61,460 nt of DNA from Solobacterium sp. (GCA_017469885.1 JAFUFO010000012.1:1-61460); one strand, 5' to 3'. Positions 8,590-19,584 are shown, counted from the first letter of the stretch. The notes: a model not told the origin generated them from the sequence alone. Program-made: numbers and translations.

Positions 8590-9396
8590 ATGGGAACTGT
8601 GTACGGCGGATCGGTAAATATCGGAAATACTTCCATGGAATATGTGCACTTTGGAAACGGACCGGAAACGCTGATCCTTCTTCCGGGGCTTTCCGACGGT
8701 CTCTCCACGGTAAAAGGCATGGCGTGGGTATTATCCATGCCGTACCGGAAGTACATGCGCGATTATACGATCTATATGTTTTCCCGGAAGAATGAAATGC
8801 CGGAAGGATATACGATCGAAGACATGGCGGATGATCAGGCATCTGTATTGGGACAGCTTGGAATTACAAAGACAGCGGTGGTCGGTGTCTCGCAGGGCGG
8901 GATGATCGCCCAGGCACTGGCGATCCGTCATCCGGACCTCATCACAAAGCTGGTTATTGCGGTCAGTGCGCCGAATGCCAATGATCTGGTGAAGGAGAAC
9001 GTGAACCGCTGGCTGGAGATTGTGTCGGAGAATGATCACAAGGCGCTGATGATCGATACGGCAGAACATTACTATTCCGAAGGATACCGGAAGAAGTACC
9101 AGTTGATGTATCCGTTTCTCGGCATGGTTGGAAAACCGAAAAGTTATGAACGCTTTATCCGCAATGCGCAGGCGATTCTTGCATTTGACACGTTTGATAA
9201 ACTGAACCTGATCAGCTGTCCGACACTGATCCTTGCCGGGCGGAACGATCAGATCGTGGGGGTTCAGGCATCCCTGGACATGCACGATCAGATTGCGGGC
9301 AGTGATCTGTATATTTATGAGGAATACGGCCATGCACCGAATGATGAAGATAAACACTTTTATGACCGCATCTTTGCATGGCTGAACACCCATTAA
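8590..9396 (+). CDS. Alpha/beta hydrolase
   Basis: 268 residues with the canonical fold: oxyanion region LILLPGLSDG, nucleophile elbow GVSQGG (Ser), acidic residue after LAGRNDQIVG, and the catalytic His in EEYGHAPND near the C terminus. It is probably a cytoplasmic esterase or lactonase; the substrate cannot be read from sequence. The ATG at 8590 has no ribosome site, but TATACT at 8573-8578 places the promoter immediately before it, suggesting a leaderless mRNA. The frame extends to 8476 but over the divergent gene. The radical-SAM-like gene follows 14 bp downstream. Confidence 0.88.
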   Translation: MGTVYGGSVNIGNTSMEYVHFGNGPETLILLPGLSDGLSTVKGMAWVLSMPYRKYMRDYTIYMFSRKNEMPEGYTIEDMADDQASVLGQLGITKTAVVGVSQGGMIAQALAIRHPDLITKLVIAVSAPNANDLVKENVNRWLEIVSENDHKALMIDTAEHYYSEGYRKKYQLMYPFLGMVGKPKSYERFIRNAQAILAFDTFDKLNLISCPTLILAGRNDQIVGVQASLDMHDQIAGSDLYIYEEYGHAPNDEDKHFYDRIFAWLNTH

Positions 9397-9410
9397 ACGA
9401 AGGAAAACAA

Positions 9411-10313
9411 ATGCACGATATATGGAATCCCTGGCATGGCTGTAGAAGATGCAGTGAAGGATGCCAGAACTGTTACATGTTTTATCTTGATGACCGGCAC
9501 GGAAAAGACGGGGGCGATATCCGGAAGAATGCGAATGCATTCCGGTATCCGCTGTCAAAAGACCGTGCCGGAAACTATAAAGTAAAGAGCGGAGAAATGA
9601 TCCGGGTATGCATGACCTCGGATTTCTTTTTGGAAGAAGCGGATGCCTGGCGGGAAGAAGCCTGGCAGATCATGCACAAGCGTTCGGATGTGAAATTCTT
9701 TCTGCTTACCAAACGGCCTGAGCGGGTAAAGGACTGCCTGCCGGAGAACTGGGGTGAGGGCTGGGAGAACATCTTCTTCAATGTCACAGCCGAGAATCAG
9801 AAGCGGGCAGAGGAACGGATTCCGATCCTGCTGGACCTTCCGTTTAAGCACAAGGGCATCATGTGTGCTCCGCTGATCGGACCAGTCACGATTGAGAAGT
9901 ATCTTAAGACCGGACAGATCGAACAGGTGCTTGCGGATGGGGAAAACTACGGCGGCTGCCGTCCCCTGCATTATGAGTGGGTAAAGACCCTGAGCGAAGA
10001 ATGCCGGGCGCATGATGTCACCTTTGTCTTCTGTACGACCGGACGGCGGTTTGTCAAAGACGGGAAGACCTATGCGATTGAAAAGGGCAGAGTGATGAGC
10101 GAACAGGCGTACCGCTCCGGACTTTCCTTCAGAGGAAAGGAAATGGAGTTCCGCCTGACCGATTCGTTTGGCCAGCCGATCCCGGAAGAGAAACTTTACA
10201 AACCACGGTTCCGCACCCATTGTATGACCTGCGGAATGCGGCTTTCCTGCAATGGATGCGCCGACTGCGGGAAATGCAGGGATCCGTTTGCCGGGGATGA
10301 AACAGGCTTATAA
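9411..10313 (+). CDS. DUF5131 (phage Gp37/Gp68-type) radical-SAM-like protein
   Basis: 300 residues. It opens with MHDIWNPWHGCRRCSEGCQNCY, which contains the CxxxCxxC cluster typical of radical-SAM enzymes in the DUF5131 family. VCMTSDFFLEEAD and FLLTKRPERV are further family landmarks. A Cys-rich C-terminal tail (CMTCGMRLSCNGCADCGKC) could bind a second cluster or zinc. Family members occur in phages and bacteria, but the reaction is not established. AAGGAAAA supports the ATG at 9411. It is probably co-transcribed with the alpha/beta hydrolase 14 bp upstream; no phage genes surround it. Confidence 0.82.
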   Translation: MHDIWNPWHGCRRCSEGCQNCYMFYLDDRHGKDGGDIRKNANAFRYPLSKDRAGNYKVKSGEMIRVCMTSDFFLEEADAWREEAWQIMHKRSDVKFFLLTKRPERVKDCLPENWGEGWENIFFNVTAENQKRAEERIPILLDLPFKHKGIMCAPLIGPVTIEKYLKTGQIEQVLADGENYGGCRPLHYEWVKTLSEECRAHDVTFVFCTTGRRFVKDGKTYAIEKGRVMSEQAYRSGLSFRGKEMEFRLTDSFGQPIPEEKLYKPRFRTHCMTCGMRLSCNGCADCGKCRDPFAGDETGL

Positions 10314-10336
10314 TTTCAGTAACGAGGGGAATGACT

Positions 10337-11134
10337 ATGGTATCTACAGGAAAATGCGAATACTGCGGTTCCACAATCAAGTCTTCGGACCGGACCTGTC
10401 CGCAGTGCGGTGCGCCGAATCCGAACTATGTACCGGATGGGAAGCGTCAGATCTTCCTGCCGAAGACGATTGAAGAACTGCAGGAATACTGCGCGGAGCG
10501 TGGCATGCCCTTACTGCGCATGCGCTTCTTTATCGGTGAAGACTTTAAGGAACCGAAAGCCTTCGGTATCTTCCGTGACGGACCGGATGTCGTAGTCTAT
10601 AAAAACAAAGCCAACGGGCAGCGTGCCGTCCGTTACCGCGGTCCGGATGAAGAACATGCGGTCAATGAACTCTTCCAGAAGCTGCTGGAAGAATGTCATA
10701 ACCGCGGGATCTATCCGGATGGAAAACCGGTGGAAGGAGCGGGACCGACACGGTCTTCCGGACCTTCGAATTTTGTGAAGAAGGTCTTTCTTCCGATCTT
10801 TCTTTCGATGTTTCTGCTTACCGGAATCGGGATCGGTGCCGGAATGTACATGCATCGGCACGACGGATATTATGTCGTAAACAATCAGGATGTCTATTAC
10901 CACCACGGCAATAACTGGTATCACGATTCCGGAGATGACTGGTATGAAGTCAGTGACTTTCCGTATGACGATTACGAAGATTACTATGCCGGAGATGATT
11001 ATGACAGTGACTGGGGCGGTACGGATTTCAAGGACTCCGCAATCTGGGAAGAGATCCAGGAAAGCAGTTCCTCCAGTTCTTCGGATTATGATTCCTGGGA
11101 TTCTTCGGATACCGACTGGGATTCGGACTGGTGA
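10337..11134 (+). CDS. Zinc-ribbon membrane protein with acidic aromatic tail
   Basis: 265 residues. An N-terminal zinc ribbon (CEYCGSTI, CPQCGAPN) is followed by a soluble domain of about 110 residues, one transmembrane helix (about 153-175, VFLPIFLSMFLLTGIGIGAG), and a tail of about 90 residues almost wholly of Asp, Tyr, Trp, Ser and Gly (for example DWYEVSDFPYDDYEDYYAGD and a run of seven Ser). The ribbon should be cytoplasmic and the tail outside. GAGGGG at 10324-10329 fits the ATG at 10337 better than the one at 10331. A TTATAAT box precedes it. The next gene starts on its stop codon (TGATG). The role is unknown. Confidence 0.8.
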   Translation: MVSTGKCEYCGSTIKSSDRTCPQCGAPNPNYVPDGKRQIFLPKTIEELQEYCAERGMPLLRMRFFIGEDFKEPKAFGIFRDGPDVVVYKNKANGQRAVRYRGPDEEHAVNELFQKLLEECHNRGIYPDGKPVEGAGPTRSSGPSNFVKKVFLPIFLSMFLLTGIGIGAGMYMHRHDGYYVVNNQDVYYHHGNNWYHDSGDDWYEVSDFPYDDYEDYYAGDDYDSDWGGTDFKDSAIWEEIQESSSSSSSDYDSWDSSDTDWDSDW

Positions 11135-12447
11135 TGAAAATGGAAAATACAGTATTTACCTGTCATGCGGGCAGCTTTACGGGAATGGAAACAGAACAAT
11201 GCATTCATATCCGCGGCATCCGCTATGCCTCTTCAAAGCGGTTTGCGGCGCCGGTTCCGTTTCTTTATCCGATTGGAATTCATGCCTGTGTCACACCCGC
11301 ACCGTATGCGATGCAGGGAAATTCCCATCTGGAATCCTATCTGTTTCAGACTGAATACGAATCGTACCGTCAGGAAGAAAGCCCGCAGTTTCTTTCCGTG
11401 CATCTGCCCAAAGGCGTTACAGATCCTCTTCCTGTCATGGTATGGTTTCACGGCGGCGGATTCAAAAACGGAAATGCGGATGCGTCGAACTATAACTACG
11501 ACTATCTGGTATCCGAACAGAATGTCATCATTGTCGGAATCAATTACCGGCTTGGTATTTTCGGCTTTGCGGTGGATGAATACGGAAAGCCAGGGCATCC
11601 GGGGCTTCTGGATGCGATTGAAGGTCTGCGCTGGGTAAAGCGAAATATCGCTTCCTTCGGCGGCGATCCGGACAATATTACGATCTTCGGACAGTCTGCC
11701 GGTGCGGAACTGTGCCGGGCAATTCTGCTTTCAGACGGGACGGAAGACCTGTATCATCGCGTGATCCTGCAGAGCGATCCGATCGGTACGATGCATAACC
11801 GTACAGCGATGGAACAGGACGTCTATGCCCGGGTAAGGGAAATCCCCGACTACTGTCCTGCCGAGAAGATTCTTGAAGTTCAGAAGCGTATCCTGAAGGA
11901 CATAAAGGAGAAGGGGACACCGAAGTATCTGGTGTTCGGACCGCATTACGGTATCGCACCGCTATGTGCGGCAGAGGATACTGCGGCACGGCTTGCGGAA
12001 ATTGCGGCAGACCATGAGCTGCTCATCGGCTGTACCAGCCGGGAAGTCTCGGTATACGGCGGTCAGATCCGGCCGCTGATCCTGCTGGATAACTTCCGGC
12101 CGACACGTGACCTGATTGAGACAAAACTGAAGGCGATGAGCCGGGAGATCTTCAACGAGCCGAGTGAAGCCTTTGCACGGCAGTATCATGACGCCGGCGG
12201 AACCGTGTATGAATATCTCTTTTCCTGGAATGAGGACCGAAGCTTCATCGGGGCGGGACATGCGATGGACCTGCCGCTGCTGTTCGGCGCAGACCATGCG
12301 GAGGGCACGGATGCGGCGCTTGGCTTAACGGCACAGGAAATCTGTGAAGCCGGAAAACCGATGCGTGAACTCTGGGGAACGTTTGCGCGGACCGGCGTGC
12401 TTCCGGAAACAGTAACCAGTGAAATACTTTCCCTGCATAAGCTCTGA
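11134..12447 (+). CDS. Carboxylesterase type B family protein
   Basis: 437 residues. It shows the type-B esterase pattern: oxyanion loop VWFHGGGFKNG, LGIFGF, DPDNITIFGQSAGAEL with the nucleophile Ser in GQSAG, and a C-terminal GAGHAMDLPLLFG that carries the catalytic His. It has no signal peptide, so it is probably cytoplasmic. It is shorter than the usual 490-550 residues, with abbreviated middle loops. Its ATG overlaps the upstream stop codon (TGATG) without a Shine-Dalgarno, implying translational coupling to the zinc-ribbon membrane protein. The substrate is unknown; aryl or sugar esters are possible. Confidence 0.88.
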   Translation: MKMENTVFTCHAGSFTGMETEQCIHIRGIRYASSKRFAAPVPFLYPIGIHACVTPAPYAMQGNSHLESYLFQTEYESYRQEESPQFLSVHLPKGVTDPLPVMVWFHGGGFKNGNADASNYNYDYLVSEQNVIIVGINYRLGIFGFAVDEYGKPGHPGLLDAIEGLRWVKRNIASFGGDPDNITIFGQSAGAELCRAILLSDGTEDLYHRVILQSDPIGTMHNRTAMEQDVYARVREIPDYCPAEKILEVQKRILKDIKEKGTPKYLVFGPHYGIAPLCAAEDTAARLAEIAADHELLIGCTSREVSVYGGQIRPLILLDNFRPTRDLIETKLKAMSREIFNEPSEAFARQYHDAGGTVYEYLFSWNEDRSFIGAGHAMDLPLLFGADHAEGTDAALGLTAQEICEAGKPMRELWGTFARTGVLPETVTSEILSLHKL

Positions 12448-12454
12448 GCATATG

Positions 12455-12485
12455 TGGACAGCGGGAACAGATGTCCCGCTATAAT
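12455..12485 (+). promoter_or_regulatory. Promoter with inverted repeat in its spacer
   Basis: TGGACA at 12455-12460 and TATAAT at 12480-12485 flank a 7-bp inverted repeat, AGCGGGA (12460-12466) and TCCCGCT (12474-12480). The repeat could be an operator, or the hairpin could terminate the upstream esterase mRNA. The 19-bp spacer is long. Confidence 0.45.
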
Positions 12486-12508
12486 ACAGATAAAGGAGAA
12501 AATCAGTG

Positions 12509-12910
12509 ATGACTAACATTGAAAAAGCATGTGAATTTCTGAAGAAATGCGGAACCTATTATCTTGCGACCGTGGAAGGAGACCAGCCGCGCGTACGGCC
12601 GTTCGGCACAGCGCATATCTTTGAAGAGAGACTGTACTTCCAGACCGGTCTTGTAAAGGATGTCGCAAAGCAGATCGCCGCAAATCCGAAAGTCGAACTC
12701 TGCGGTTTCTGCGAGGGCAGATGGATCCGCATCAGCGGCGAAGCAGTCCATGATCCGCGCACCGAAGCACAGGCATCTCTTCTGGAGGCGTATCCGTCCC
12801 TGCAGGGGATGTACAAGGTAGATGACGGAAATACTGCCGTCTATTACCTGAAAAATGCGAAGGCAACAATCAGTTCCTTCACGGAAGCACCGGATTCCTT
12901 CGAATTCTGA
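12509..12910 (+). CDS. Pyridoxamine 5'-phosphate oxidase-fold flavoprotein
   Basis: 133 residues with the split-barrel fold: YYLATVEGDQPRVRPFG at the N terminus, LYFQTGLVKDVAKQI, and a C-terminal YYLKNAKATISSF. Proteins of this size usually bind FMN or F420 and act as small oxidoreductases; they are not the true PNP oxidase. TAAAGGAGAA lies 10 bp before ATG 12509 (7 bp before an alternative GTG at 12506). It is monocistronic, with its own promoter and terminator. Confidence 0.85.
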   Translation: MTNIEKACEFLKKCGTYYLATVEGDQPRVRPFGTAHIFEERLYFQTGLVKDVAKQIAANPKVELCGFCEGRWIRISGEAVHDPRTEAQASLLEAYPSLQGMYKVDDGNTAVYYLKNAKATISSFTEAPDSFEF

Positions 12911-12935
12911 CGCATAAACCGACAGTCGGGTAACA

Positions 12936-12966
12936 AAAACCGCGAAAATGTAACGCGGTTTTTTGT
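12936..12966 (+). terminator. Intrinsic terminator
   Basis: AAAACCGCG and CGCGGTTTT arms, then TTTGTTTT. Confidence 0.92.
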
Positions 12967-15148
<2,182 letters not shown>

Positions 15149-15203
15149 CACATATTCAACAGGTTTCACACAGAAAACATATTAGAGGAGATAGAAAAAA
15201 ATC

Positions 15204-15914
15204 ATGAAAGCATTAATCGCAGAATTTATCGGAACGATGTTCCTGGTTCTTCTGGGTGACGGTGTCTGCTGCAACGTCAGCCTGAACAAGTCCGGCATGA
15301 AGGGCGGAAACACTGTCCACATCCTCATCGGCTGGGGTATGGCAGTCATGGTTCCTGCATTCACATTCGGCGCAGCTTCCGGTGCACACTTCAACCCGGC
15401 AGTTACAATCGGCGCGGCAATCCGCGGCGGTATGAGCTGGGGTCAGGTCCCGGGTTACATCATTGCTCAGATGCTCGGCGGCTTCTGCGGCGCAGCGATT
15501 CTTATGGTTCTCTACGGTGATCACATCAAGGCTACAGACGACGACGCAACCATCCGCGGCTGCTTCGCTACAGGACCTTCGATCCGCAACACCGGTCTGA
15601 ACTTCCTCTCTGAGTTCGTTGCTACATTCATTCTCGTATTCACACTTGCTTCCATCCCTGGTGATGCAGGTGCTTCCGGAGTTTCCTGGGTTCTCGTATA
15701 CGGCGTCATCGTTGCCTGCGGTGCTTCCTTCGGCGGACTTACCGGTTATGCAATGAATGCTGCAAGAGATGCTGCTCCTCGTTTCGCTTATCAGCTCCTC
15801 GCTCCGAACAAAGGCGCAAAAGATCCGGACTGGGCTTACGGCTGGATCCCTGTGGCTGCTCCGATCTGCGGTGCAATCTGCGCTTCCCTGCTCTGGATGG
15901 CAGTATTCGCTTAA
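15204..15914 (+). CDS. glpF: Glycerol facilitator (aquaporin family), atypical second NPA box
   Basis: 236 residues with six membrane helices and two half-helices. The first pore motif is normal (SGAHFNPAVTIG), but the second reads MNAARDAAPR, where most members have NPARDxxPR, so the proline after Asn is Ala. The Arg of the selectivity filter is kept. It should let glycerol diffuse into the cell, to be trapped by GlpK, encoded 55 bp upstream in the same operon. GAGGAG precedes the ATG. Like glpK, it shows highly expressed codon usage. The order kinase-then-channel is the reverse of the common glpFK order. Confidence 0.93.
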   Translation: MKALIAEFIGTMFLVLLGDGVCCNVSLNKSGMKGGNTVHILIGWGMAVMVPAFTFGAASGAHFNPAVTIGAAIRGGMSWGQVPGYIIAQMLGGFCGAAILMVLYGDHIKATDDDATIRGCFATGPSIRNTGLNFLSEFVATFILVFTLASIPGDAGASGVSWVLVYGVIVACGASFGGLTGYAMNAARDAAPRFAYQLLAPNKGAKDPDWAYGWIPVAAPICGAICASLLWMAVFA

Positions 15915-15966
15915 TTCCAACATCTATTAACAAAGACGTACTGTTTGTTAATTAGCACATAAGCTG

Positions 15967-16013
15967 GAGGAATCGGCAAAGCGCATGTGTGTTGAATGCC
16001 GATTCCTCTTTTC
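15967..16013 (+). terminator. Intrinsic terminator after glpF
   Basis: GAGGAATCGGCA (15967-15978) pairs perfectly with TGCCGATTCCTC (15997-16008), followed by TTTTCC. Confidence 0.92.
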
Positions 16014-16100
16014 CGTAATTACCTGGAAACATATGGCCCGGAGCGGGTGAATCCGGGCTGTGTGTTCCAACCATAGATTATTCAAAGAGGAAAACTAATA

Positions 16101-17552
16101 ATGTATGACGTAATTATCATCGGCGCGGGAGTTACCGGCAGCTCTGTCGCAAGAGAACTTTCGCGCTACAACGCAAACGTCTGCGTGCTGGAGAAGTGCG
16201 AAGACGTCTGTGAAGGAACATCCAAGGCGAACTCGGCAATCGTTCATGCCGGATTTGATGCGGCGGAAGGCTCCCTCATGGCAAAGATGAATGTCAGAGG
16301 AAACGAGCTGATGGGCAAGCTGGCAGAGGACCTGGATATTCCGTTCAAGAGGAACGGCGCGATGGTCGTCTGCATCCACAAGGAAGCACTCGACGGACTC
16401 AAGACGCTGTATGACCGCGGCATCGCCAACGGTGTCAAGGAACTCCGCATTCTGAGCAGAGAAGAAGCACTGGAAATGGAACCGAATCTTTCCGACAACG
16501 TCGAAGGTGCGCTCTATGCTCCGACAAGCGGAATCATCTGCCCGTTCATGCTGAATATCGCGATGGCTGAGAATGCAGCGCAGAACGGTGTTGAATTCCG
16601 GTTCAATACCAAGGTGGAGGATATCTGCCATGACGATGACGGAATCTGGCACCTGCGTACCAATAACGGAGAATATACCGCGAAGTATGTCGTGAACGCA
16701 GCCGGCGTCTATGCCGATGTCATTCACAACATGGTCAGCGAAAATAAGATCAAGATCACACCGCGCCGCGGTGACTACTGCCTGCTCGACAAGGAAGTCG
16801 GAAATCATGTAAAGCATACGATTTTCCCGCAGCCGACCAACCTCGGCAAGGGCGTTCTCGTATCGCCGACCATTCACGGCAACCTGATCGTCGGACCGAC
16901 CGCAGTTGACCTTGAAAACAAGGAAGGCAACAATACCACGGCAGCCGGCATTGCGGACCTCATTGCCAAGGCAAACGACCATGTGAAGAACCTGCCGATG
17001 CGCAAGGTCATCACATCGTTCGCAGGTCTGCGTGCGCATGAAGCACATCATGAATTCATCCTTGAGGAAGTCAAGGACGCTCCGCATTTCATCGACTGTG
17101 CAGGAATTGAGTCTCCGGGACTTACCTCCTGCCCGGCAATCGGTGAATACATCGGCGGCATGCTGAAGGAAAAGATGGGCCTCACAGAAAAAGAAAACTG
17201 GATCTCCAAGCGCAAGGGCATTCTGAATCCGTCCGAACTCTCTCTCGAAGAGCGCAATGAGCTCATCAAGAAGAACCCGGCATACGGTCAGATCATCTGC
17301 CGCTGCGAATCCATTTCCGAAGGTGAAATCATTGATGCGATCCACCGGCCGCTCGGTGCCCGCAGCCTTGACGGTGTCAAGCGCCGCACCCGTGCCGGTA
17401 TGGGAAGATGCCAGGCCGGCTTCTGCTCACCGCGTGTAATGGAAATCATCAACCGCGAACTCGGACTCCCGCTCGAGGAAATCACCAAGAGCGGCGGCCG
17501 CAGTAATATTGTCCTGGAACGCACCAAGGGCGCAAACGGAGGCGAAGCATGA
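16101..17552 (+). CDS. FAD-dependent glycerol-3-phosphate dehydrogenase-like protein with BFD [2Fe-2S] domain
   Basis: 483 residues. An N-terminal Rossmann FAD site (VIIIGAGVTGSSVARELSRY) heads a DAO-fold domain with NSAIVHAGFDA, followed by a C-terminal BFD-like domain with four Cys (about 397-447: ICRCESISEGEI, then GRCQAGFC) that should bind [2Fe-2S]. This is the GlpA-like architecture seen in anaerobic glycerol-3-phosphate dehydrogenases. The likely reaction is oxidation of glycerol-3-phosphate to dihydroxyacetone phosphate. It starts a three-gene operon with 4-bp (ATGA) overlap to the next gene. AGAGGAAA precedes the ATG. Related hydroxy-acid oxidases share the fold, so the substrate rests on context. 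Confidence 0.88.
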   Translation: MYDVIIIGAGVTGSSVARELSRYNANVCVLEKCEDVCEGTSKANSAIVHAGFDAAEGSLMAKMNVRGNELMGKLAEDLDIPFKRNGAMVVCIHKEALDGLKTLYDRGIANGVKELRILSREEALEMEPNLSDNVEGALYAPTSGIICPFMLNIAMAENAAQNGVEFRFNTKVEDICHDDDGIWHLRTNNGEYTAKYVVNAAGVYADVIHNMVSENKIKITPRRGDYCLLDKEVGNHVKHTIFPQPTNLGKGVLVSPTIHGNLIVGPTAVDLENKEGNNTTAAGIADLIAKANDHVKNLPMRKVITSFAGLRAHEAHHEFILEEVKDAPHFIDCAGIESPGLTSCPAIGEYIGGMLKEKMGLTEKENWISKRKGILNPSELSLEERNELIKKNPAYGQIICRCESISEGEIIDAIHRPLGARSLDGVKRRTRAGMGRCQAGFCSPRVMEIINRELGLPLEEITKSGGRSNIVLERTKGANGGEA

Positions 17553-18817
17553 TCTCGTACGATATTGTTATCATCGGCGGCGGACCTGCAGGCCTTGCGG
17601 CCGCGGTATCCGCGCGTAAAGCAGGAATCGAAAAGATTCTCATTCTCGAACGCGATAAGGAACTCGGCGGAATTCTGAACCAGTGCATCCACAACGGTTT
17701 CGGTCTTCATACCTTCAAGGAAGAACTGACCGGTCCGGAGTATGCTTACCGCTTCATCGAGCAGGTACTCGAAGAAAAGATCGAATACAAACTCAACACC
17801 ATGGTTATGGACATCTCCCCGGAGCGCGTCGTTACAGCGATGAGCCGGGAAGACGGCATGTATCAGATTCAGGCAGGCGCTGTCATTCTGGCAATGGGCT
17901 GCCGTGAACGTCCGAGAGGTGCCCTGAACATTCCGGGTTACCGTCCGGCGGGTATCTTCTCCGCAGGTACGGCACAGCGTCTGGTTAACATGGAAGGCTA
18001 TATGCCGGGCCGTGAAGTTGTCATTCTCGGATCCGGTGATATCGGTCTGATCATGGCAAGACGTATGACGCTCGAAGGCGCAAAGGTCAAGGTAGTCGCA
18101 GAGCTTCTGCCTTACTCCGGCGGTCTGAAGCGTAACATCGTCCAGTGTCTCAATGACTTCAACATCCCGCTGAAGCTTTCCCATACAGTCGTGGATATTG
18201 AAGGCAAGGAACATGTCACCGCAGTTACGATTGCGGCAGTTGATTCCCACAACAAGCCGATTCCGGGAACGGAAGAGCGCTATACCTGTGACACCCTGCT
18301 TCTCTCCTGCGGTCTGATTCCGGAGAACGAACTCTCCAACAAGGCCGGTATCAAGATGAACCCGGTCACCAGCGGACCGATCGTCAACGAAAGTCTTGAG
18401 ACCAATATCCCGGGCGTCTTCGCCTGCGGCAACGTCCTGCATGTACATGACCTGGTTGACTATGTATCGGAAGAAGCTGCCAAAGCAGGTTCCAACGCAG
18501 CGAAGTTCGTACAGAACGGCGGTAAGGACGAGGCGGCCGGACACATTGTCGAAGTCAAGGCAACCGAAGGCGCACGCTATACCGTTCCGTGCACCATCGA
18601 TGTAAACAAGATGGAAGATCTCCTGACTGTCCGTTTCCGTGTCGGTGCGGTATTCAAGGAATCCTATGTCAGCGTCTACTTCGATGACGAGCGTGTCATG
18701 CACAACAAGAAGCGCATTCTTGCGCCGGGTGAAATGGAACAGGTCATCCTGCAGAAGAAGAAACTGCTGGAGAAACCGGATCTGAAGACCATTACGGTTA
18801 AGATTGAGGCAGAGTAA
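17549..18817 (+). CDS. FAD/NAD(P)-dependent oxidoreductase, partner of the GlpA-like subunit
   Basis: 422 residues. It has two nucleotide-binding Rossmann motifs: VIIGGGPAGLAAAVSARKAG (FAD, N terminus) and VVILGSGDIGLIMARRM (NAD(P), about 168-184), with ILAMGCRERPRGA and TNIPGVFACGNVLHVHDLVD near the C terminus. It belongs to the pyridine nucleotide-disulfide group without the redox-active CxxxxC. Next to a GlpA-like protein and DUF1667 it probably moves electrons between the dehydrogenase and NAD(P)H or another carrier. It overlaps the upstream stop by 4 bp (ATGA), so translation is coupled. Confidence 0.88.
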   Translation: MISYDIVIIGGGPAGLAAAVSARKAGIEKILILERDKELGGILNQCIHNGFGLHTFKEELTGPEYAYRFIEQVLEEKIEYKLNTMVMDISPERVVTAMSREDGMYQIQAGAVILAMGCRERPRGALNIPGYRPAGIFSAGTAQRLVNMEGYMPGREVVILGSGDIGLIMARRMTLEGAKVKVVAELLPYSGGLKRNIVQCLNDFNIPLKLSHTVVDIEGKEHVTAVTIAAVDSHNKPIPGTEERYTCDTLLLSCGLIPENELSNKAGIKMNPVTSGPIVNESLETNIPGVFACGNVLHVHDLVDYVSEEAAKAGSNAAKFVQNGGKDEAAGHIVEVKATEGARYTVPCTIDVNKMEDLLTVRFRVGAVFKESYVSVYFDDERVMHNKKRILAPGEMEQVILQKKKLLEKPDLKTITVKIEAE

Positions 18818-18818
18818 C

Positions 18819-19187
18819 ATGGAAAAAAGAGAACTTACATGCATTGGCTGCCCGATGGGCTGCCAGATCACCGTTGAACTGGAAGGAACCGAAATTCTTT
18901 CCGTCAAGGGAAACACCTGTGCAATCGGCGACAAGTACGCCCGCAATGAAGTAATTCATCCGGAGCGCACCGTCACTTCAACCGTTGTCGTTGACGGTGG
19001 CGACAAGCCGAGATGCTCGGTAAAGACGGCCGGAAACATTCCGAAGGACAAGATTGCGGAATGCATGAAGGCAATTGACGCAGTACGTGTCAATGCGCCG
19101 GTAAAGATCGGCGATGTCATCATCGAGAATGTGCTGGGAACCGGCGTCAATGTGGTTGCGACAAGAAACATCCACACTGTCGCATAA
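18819..19187 (+). CDS. DUF1667 iron-sulfur-type accessory protein
   Basis: 122 residues. It starts with TCIGCPMGCQITVELEG, whose Cys pattern (CxxCxxxC), with a further Cys in GNTCAIGDKYA, suggests an iron-sulfur cluster. DUF1667 proteins are regularly encoded third in operons with the two FAD proteins seen here. It begins one base after the upstream stop (TAACATG). The role in electron transfer is inferred from motif and context. A strong terminator follows, closing the operon. Confidence 0.9.
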   Translation: MEKRELTCIGCPMGCQITVELEGTEILSVKGNTCAIGDKYARNEVIHPERTVTSTVVVDGGDKPRCSVKTAGNIPKDKIAECMKAIDAVRVNAPVKIGDVIIENVLGTGVNVVATRNIHTVA

Positions 19188-19204
19188 CAGGGTTATCAAA
19201 GCGA

Positions 19205-19236
19205 ATGGGACAGGCTGCAGGGCCTGTCCTTTTTGG
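19205..19236 (+). terminator. Intrinsic terminator closing the dehydrogenase operon
   Basis: GGGACAGGC and GCCTGTCC arms with TTTTT. Confidence 0.92.
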
Positions 19237-19584
19237 TGCCCTGATCGAACACAAAGACGAAAAGAGGCTCCGAGTGATATAACACGGTGCCGATATTACT
19301 GGTCTTTCTTCGTTTTCCCGGTCTTACTCGCCGTACTTTTCTTTCAGCATCTGCAGGAAGATACGCGGTGTGCGGGTTCTTTTCTGTTTTACGCGTGGAT
19401 GGCACAATCCTGGTTCGTATCAGTTCATGGAGTGAGAATTCCCGGCCAGGCCGGAAGAAATCAGTTTCACAGAACTTTCACTGACCGGCGTAAGAATCAT
19501 GGAAAAAAGCGTGGACACGGAACCGTGCCTGCGTATGTAAGGTGGTGCACCGGAAAAAGGGTGCCGGAAAAAGGAGAAAAACCG
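19237..19584. other. Intergenic region upstream of the small-peptide pair
   Basis: About 350 bp with no well-supported gene. A TATAAC box near 19278 could start the peptide transcript. On the minus strand, a frame ending in IFLQMLKEKYGE and a stop (around 19340) looks like a gene's C terminus but has no start, and may be a decayed remnant. On the plus strand, a frame with a hydrophobic stretch (WSFFVFPVLLAVLFF) lacks a ribosome site. Confidence 0.4.

Noticed and set aside
19196-19405. Minus-strand frame of 69 codons upstream of the peptide pair, and a neighbouring frame ending IFLQMLKEKYGE
   Set aside because: No ribosome site; the first overlaps the terminator at 19205-19236, and the second has no start codon.
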